A stretch of 8,051 nucleotides of DNA from assembly GCA_945889575.1 (NCBI GenBank), contig CAMDBY010000073.1, positions 1 through 8,051 on the forward strand. Direction: 5' to 3'. The position numbers and the translations under genes are program-made. Source of the DNA: Bifidobacterium breve (GTDB lineage: Bacteria; Actinomycetota; Acidimicrobiia; Acidimicrobiales; Ilumatobacteraceae). The notes beneath the pieces are model-generated. The model saw nothing but the letters and a program-made list of their open reading frames with translations. It had not been told where the DNA came from and did not search any database. This document shows, piece by piece, positions 6,887 to 8,051 of the stretch (the stretch's first letter is position 1; every line of letters begins with the position of its first letter).

Positions 6887-7672
6887 ATGGCCACGAACGC
6901 AATAGACCTCGCAGCTGAACTGCAATTCGCGTTGTCGCTTGCCGATACTGCTGACGCGCTCACTCTCCCCCGCTTTGCCGCTCGTAATTTCACAGTCGAC
7001 CTCAAAGCAAACCAAACAGAAGTCACCGAAGTTGACCGTGGCACTGAAACGCTAATCATGGATCTCATTCGTGCGCAACGCCCTCACCACGCCTGGTACG
7101 GAGAAGAACATGGCTCTGGCGGCGACGGTGAATACACCTGGGTCATTGACCCCATCGACGGCACATCAAACTTCGTACGCGGTGTTCCCGTATGGGCAAC
7201 TCTGATTGGTCTCGTGCATCGTGACCGCGGCCCTGTGCTTGGTGTTGTCTCTGCTCCCGCCATGGCAACTCGCTGGTGGGGCTACGAAGGCAGTAGTGCA
7301 TTTTGCAACGGACACGCCATTCATGTCAGCGATGTCGCATCGCTCTATGACTCTCACCTCTCTATTACGGCTAACGATGCATGGAACAGTGCCGGCAAAA
7401 GCCAAAACATTGCGCGCCTCACACAAACCGTGAAACGTGTGCGCGGCTTTGGCGACTTCTGGCAACACATGTTGGTCGCCCAAGGTGCAGTTGATATCGC
7501 AGTCGATGCAATCGGACTCGAGCCCTACGACATCGCAGCGTTAGTCCCCATCGTTCACGCAGCAGGCGGAACATTGTCAGATCGCACAGGCACACCCAAC
7601 TGGCGCGCCGACTCTGCCATCTCCACCAACACTGCGTTGCATAACGATGTCATCGCAATCTTGAACTCCTAA
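6887..7672 (+). CDS. hisN: Histidinol-phosphatase, inositol-monophosphatase-like (HisN type)
   Basis: The 261-residue protein is a complete IMPase-superfamily enzyme. Metal-binding residues are E73 in WYGEEHG (70-76), then D88, I90 and D91 in VIDPIDGTSNF (86-96), and D215 in LEPYDIAALVPIVHAAGG (211-228). The segment VRGFGDFWQHMLVAQGAVDIAVD (185-207) is the part I recognise as HisN-like, the phosphatase that removes phosphate from L-histidinol phosphate in actinobacterial histidine synthesis. An inositol monophosphatase or another small phosphomonoesterase remains possible, since no other his gene is nearby. The usual WD of motif 2 is YD here, a mild change that keeps the metal-binding Asp. 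The start at ATG 6887 is 9 nt after the dxs stop, with only a weak GTGGAC upstream, suggesting coupled expression from the dxs promoter. A strong hairpin terminator follows at 7728. Confidence 0.88.
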   Translation: MATNAIDLAAELQFALSLADTADALTLPRFAARNFTVDLKANQTEVTEVDRGTETLIMDLIRAQRPHHAWYGEEHGSGGDGEYTWVIDPIDGTSNFVRGVPVWATLIGLVHRDRGPVLGVVSAPAMATRWWGYEGSSAFCNGHAIHVSDVASLYDSHLSITANDAWNSAGKSQNIARLTQTVKRVRGFGDFWQHMLVAQGAVDIAVDAIGLEPYDIAALVPIVHAAGGTLSDRTGTPNWRADSAISTNTALHNDVIAILNS

Positions 7673-7700
7673 GTTCTCTTTCCACCAGCAGTACCTCTCG

Positions 7701-7718
7701 GTACACTTATAAGTACAC
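7701..7718. repeat. GTAC-bracketed near-palindrome downstream of hisN
   Basis: GTACACTTATAAGTACAC contains the perfect 10-bp palindrome ACTTATAAGT (7705-7714), and pairing resumes at the outermost two bases on each side. The hexamer GTACAC occurs at both ends. A small adjoining hairpin GTACC-TCTC-GGTAC lies at 7691-7704. The element sits between the hisN stop and its terminator. TATAAG inside resembles a -10 box, but no -35 fits and the terminator lies only 10 nt on, so I do not call a promoter. It may be an operator or part of the 3'-end structure. Confidence 0.35.
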
Positions 7719-7727
7719 AAACCCGTC

Positions 7728-7765
7728 AATGGCCCGATGCGAAAGCGTCGGGCCATTCTCTTTCC
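7728..7765 (+). terminator. Intrinsic terminator of dxs-hisN
   Basis: A 13-bp stem (AATGGCCCGATGC at 7728-7740 paired with GCGTCGGGCCATT at 7745-7757, one G-U pair) closes on a GAAA tetraloop (7741-7744). A pyrimidine run, CTCTTTCC, follows. It lies 55 nt after the hisN stop and separates that operon from the tRNA-like gene. The T-run is interrupted, which is common in this type of genome. Confidence 0.85.
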
Positions 7766-7800
7766 AAACGAGAAAACACGCCGCACACATAACTGTTGAG

Positions 7801-7872
7801 GCCGATGTGGTGTAACGGCAGCACATTGATCTTGTCACTTCAAAGGTAGCGGTTCAATTCCGCTCGTCGGCT
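7801..7872 (+). tRNA. tRNA-like gene with abnormal anticodon arm; isotype unresolved
   Basis: The cloverleaf was folded by hand. Acceptor: GCCGATG (7801-7807) with CGTCGGC (7865-7871), 7 pairs with one G-U. Linker: T8 G9. D-arm: GTGT/GCAC (7810-7813, 7821-7824) around AACGGCA, keeping A14, A15, G18, G19 and A21. T-arm: AGCGG/CCGCT (7848-7852, 7860-7864) around TTCAATT, with T54, T55, C56, A58, G53-C61. Discriminator is T73 (7872), then CCT, so no CCA is encoded. The anticodon arm (7826-7843, TTGATCTTGTCACTTCAA) is odd. The best stem, TTGAT/TTCAA, has a T-T mismatch at the loop end and leaves an 8-nt loop, CTTGTCAC. Read from U33 it gives UGU (Thr) with an unusual C37; shifted by one it gives GUC (Asp). 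Forcing a 7-nt loop breaks two pairs. Acceptor and T73 fit Thr or Gly types. It could be a functional unusual tRNA or a decaying copy. Confidence 0.75.
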
Positions 7873-7910
7873 CCTCACAAAACAAACGGCGGTGCTTGTG
7901 CACAGCTCTA

Positions 7911-7927
7911 CTGCATTGACAACGCAG
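7911..7927. repeat. Imperfect inverted repeat in the tRNA trailer
   Basis: CTGCATTGACAACGCAG pairs as CTGC/GCAG and TT/AA around a GAC loop, with one A-C mismatch. It lies between the tRNA-like gene and the next terminator and could fold in the trailer RNA. It also contains a consensus TTGACA (7916-7921), but the hexamer 17 nt downstream (TAGTCA) is a poor -10 and the terminator stem starts there, so a promoter is unlikely. The rest of 7875-7942 shows nothing I recognise. Confidence 0.25.
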
Positions 7928-7942
7928 GACAGGCCAAGTAGT

Positions 7943-7979
7943 CAGAGGCGGAACCGCAAGGTTCCGCCTCTGTTGTTTT
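7943..7979 (+). terminator. Intrinsic terminator after the tRNA-like gene
   Basis: A perfect 13-bp stem (CAGAGGCGGAACC at 7943-7955 with GGTTCCGCCTCTG at 7960-7972) closes on a GCAA tetraloop (7956-7959) and is followed by TTGTTTT. This is a textbook rho-independent terminator. It lies 70 nt after the tRNA-like gene and probably ends its precursor. On the minus strand the stem is followed by ACTACTTGG, which is not T-rich, so termination should mainly be rightward. Confidence 0.9.
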
Positions 7980-8000
7980 CCCGTACACTCACGATTGGAG

Positions 8001-8035
8001 TGACAAGCCCGAATGGAAATTGTCAGCCCTATGAT
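8001..8035. promoter_or_regulatory. Inverted repeat with downstream -10-like box near the right edge
   Basis: TGACAA (8001-8006) and TTGTCA (8020-8025) are exact inverted copies separated by 13 nt. TATGAT (8030-8035), one base from the TATAAT consensus, follows by 4 nt. This could be the promoter and operator of a gene starting beyond the window. No well-spaced -35 is seen (GTGACA at 8000-8005 is 24 nt away), so confidence is low. Nothing else in 7980-8051 is recognisable. Confidence 0.25.
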
Positions 8036-8051
8036 TAAGTTCTTGGGTTGA

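Noticed and set aside
7577..7786. Minus-strand open frame of 69 codons
   Set aside because: It runs through the hisN 3' end and the terminator hairpin, with Cys/Arg-rich sequence and no start signal.
7916..7944. Promoter with consensus TTGACA in the tRNA trailer
   Set aside because: The hexamer at 17-nt spacing is TAGTCA, and any transcript would start in the terminator stem.
8013..8051. 12-residue frame ending exactly at the window end (MEIVSPMIKFLG)
   Set aside because: It is too short to support, has no Shine-Dalgarno sequence, and the -10-like TATGAT lies inside it.
1..8051. Mobile element, CRISPR, toxin-antitoxin or defence system
   Set aside because: No transposase, integrase, regular repeats, small gene pairs or nuclease/effector domains were seen. 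The protein genes are ordinary metabolic or housekeeping families.

Overview
The window is a compact, gene-dense bacterial chromosome segment of moderate GC. The best clues to its source are in the proteins. The 1-deoxyxylulose-5-phosphate synthase has an 'ENSHAST' motif where E. coli has 'GHSST', and a 'GITGDDGPSHHG' block; as I recall, both resemble mycobacterial and other actinobacterial enzymes. The IMPase-type histidinol-phosphatase and the PAP2/Aur1-like membrane protein are also common in Actinobacteria. Start sites mostly lack a good Shine-Dalgarno sequence, and several have a TANNNT box just upstream, which fits a lineage that uses leaderless mRNAs. I infer an actinobacterium, possibly an aquatic Acidimicrobiia-type organism; the class is a guess.

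Layout. Positions 1-3112 (minus strand) hold a tight three-gene operon read right to left: tldD, tldE/pmbA and a PHP-domain phosphoesterase cut by the left edge. tldD and tldE overlap by 4 nt (ATGA), and 6 nt separate tldE from the PHP gene. TldD and TldE form a heteromeric zinc peptidase, with the metal site on TldD. Diverging from tldD is a PAP2-superfamily integral membrane protein (3172-4101, plus). It converges, with only 3 nt between stop codons, on a short-chain dehydrogenase (4105-4872, minus). The SDR gene diverges in turn from dxs (4934-6877, plus), the first enzyme of the MEP isoprenoid pathway. The 61-bp SDR/dxs intergenic region contains a perfect 17-bp palindrome placed over the -35 regions of both predicted promoters. 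hisN (6887-7672, plus) follows dxs by 9 nt, probably in the same transcript, which ends at a strong GAAA-loop hairpin.

The last 379 nt (7673-8051) have no convincing protein gene. They hold, in order, a small GTAC-containing near-palindrome, the hisN terminator, a tRNA-like gene with an abnormal anticodon arm (7801-7872), a second intrinsic terminator with a GCAA loop, and a short inverted repeat near the right edge.

The protein genes are ordinary housekeeping or metabolic genes; I see no CRISPR array, transposase, phage gene, toxin-antitoxin pair or recognisable defence system. The points most worth a second look are the tRNA-like gene with an apparent 8-nt anticodon loop, the SDR/dxs operator palindrome, the repeated leaderless-type start architecture, and an apparent acidic insertion of about 20 residues in DXS.
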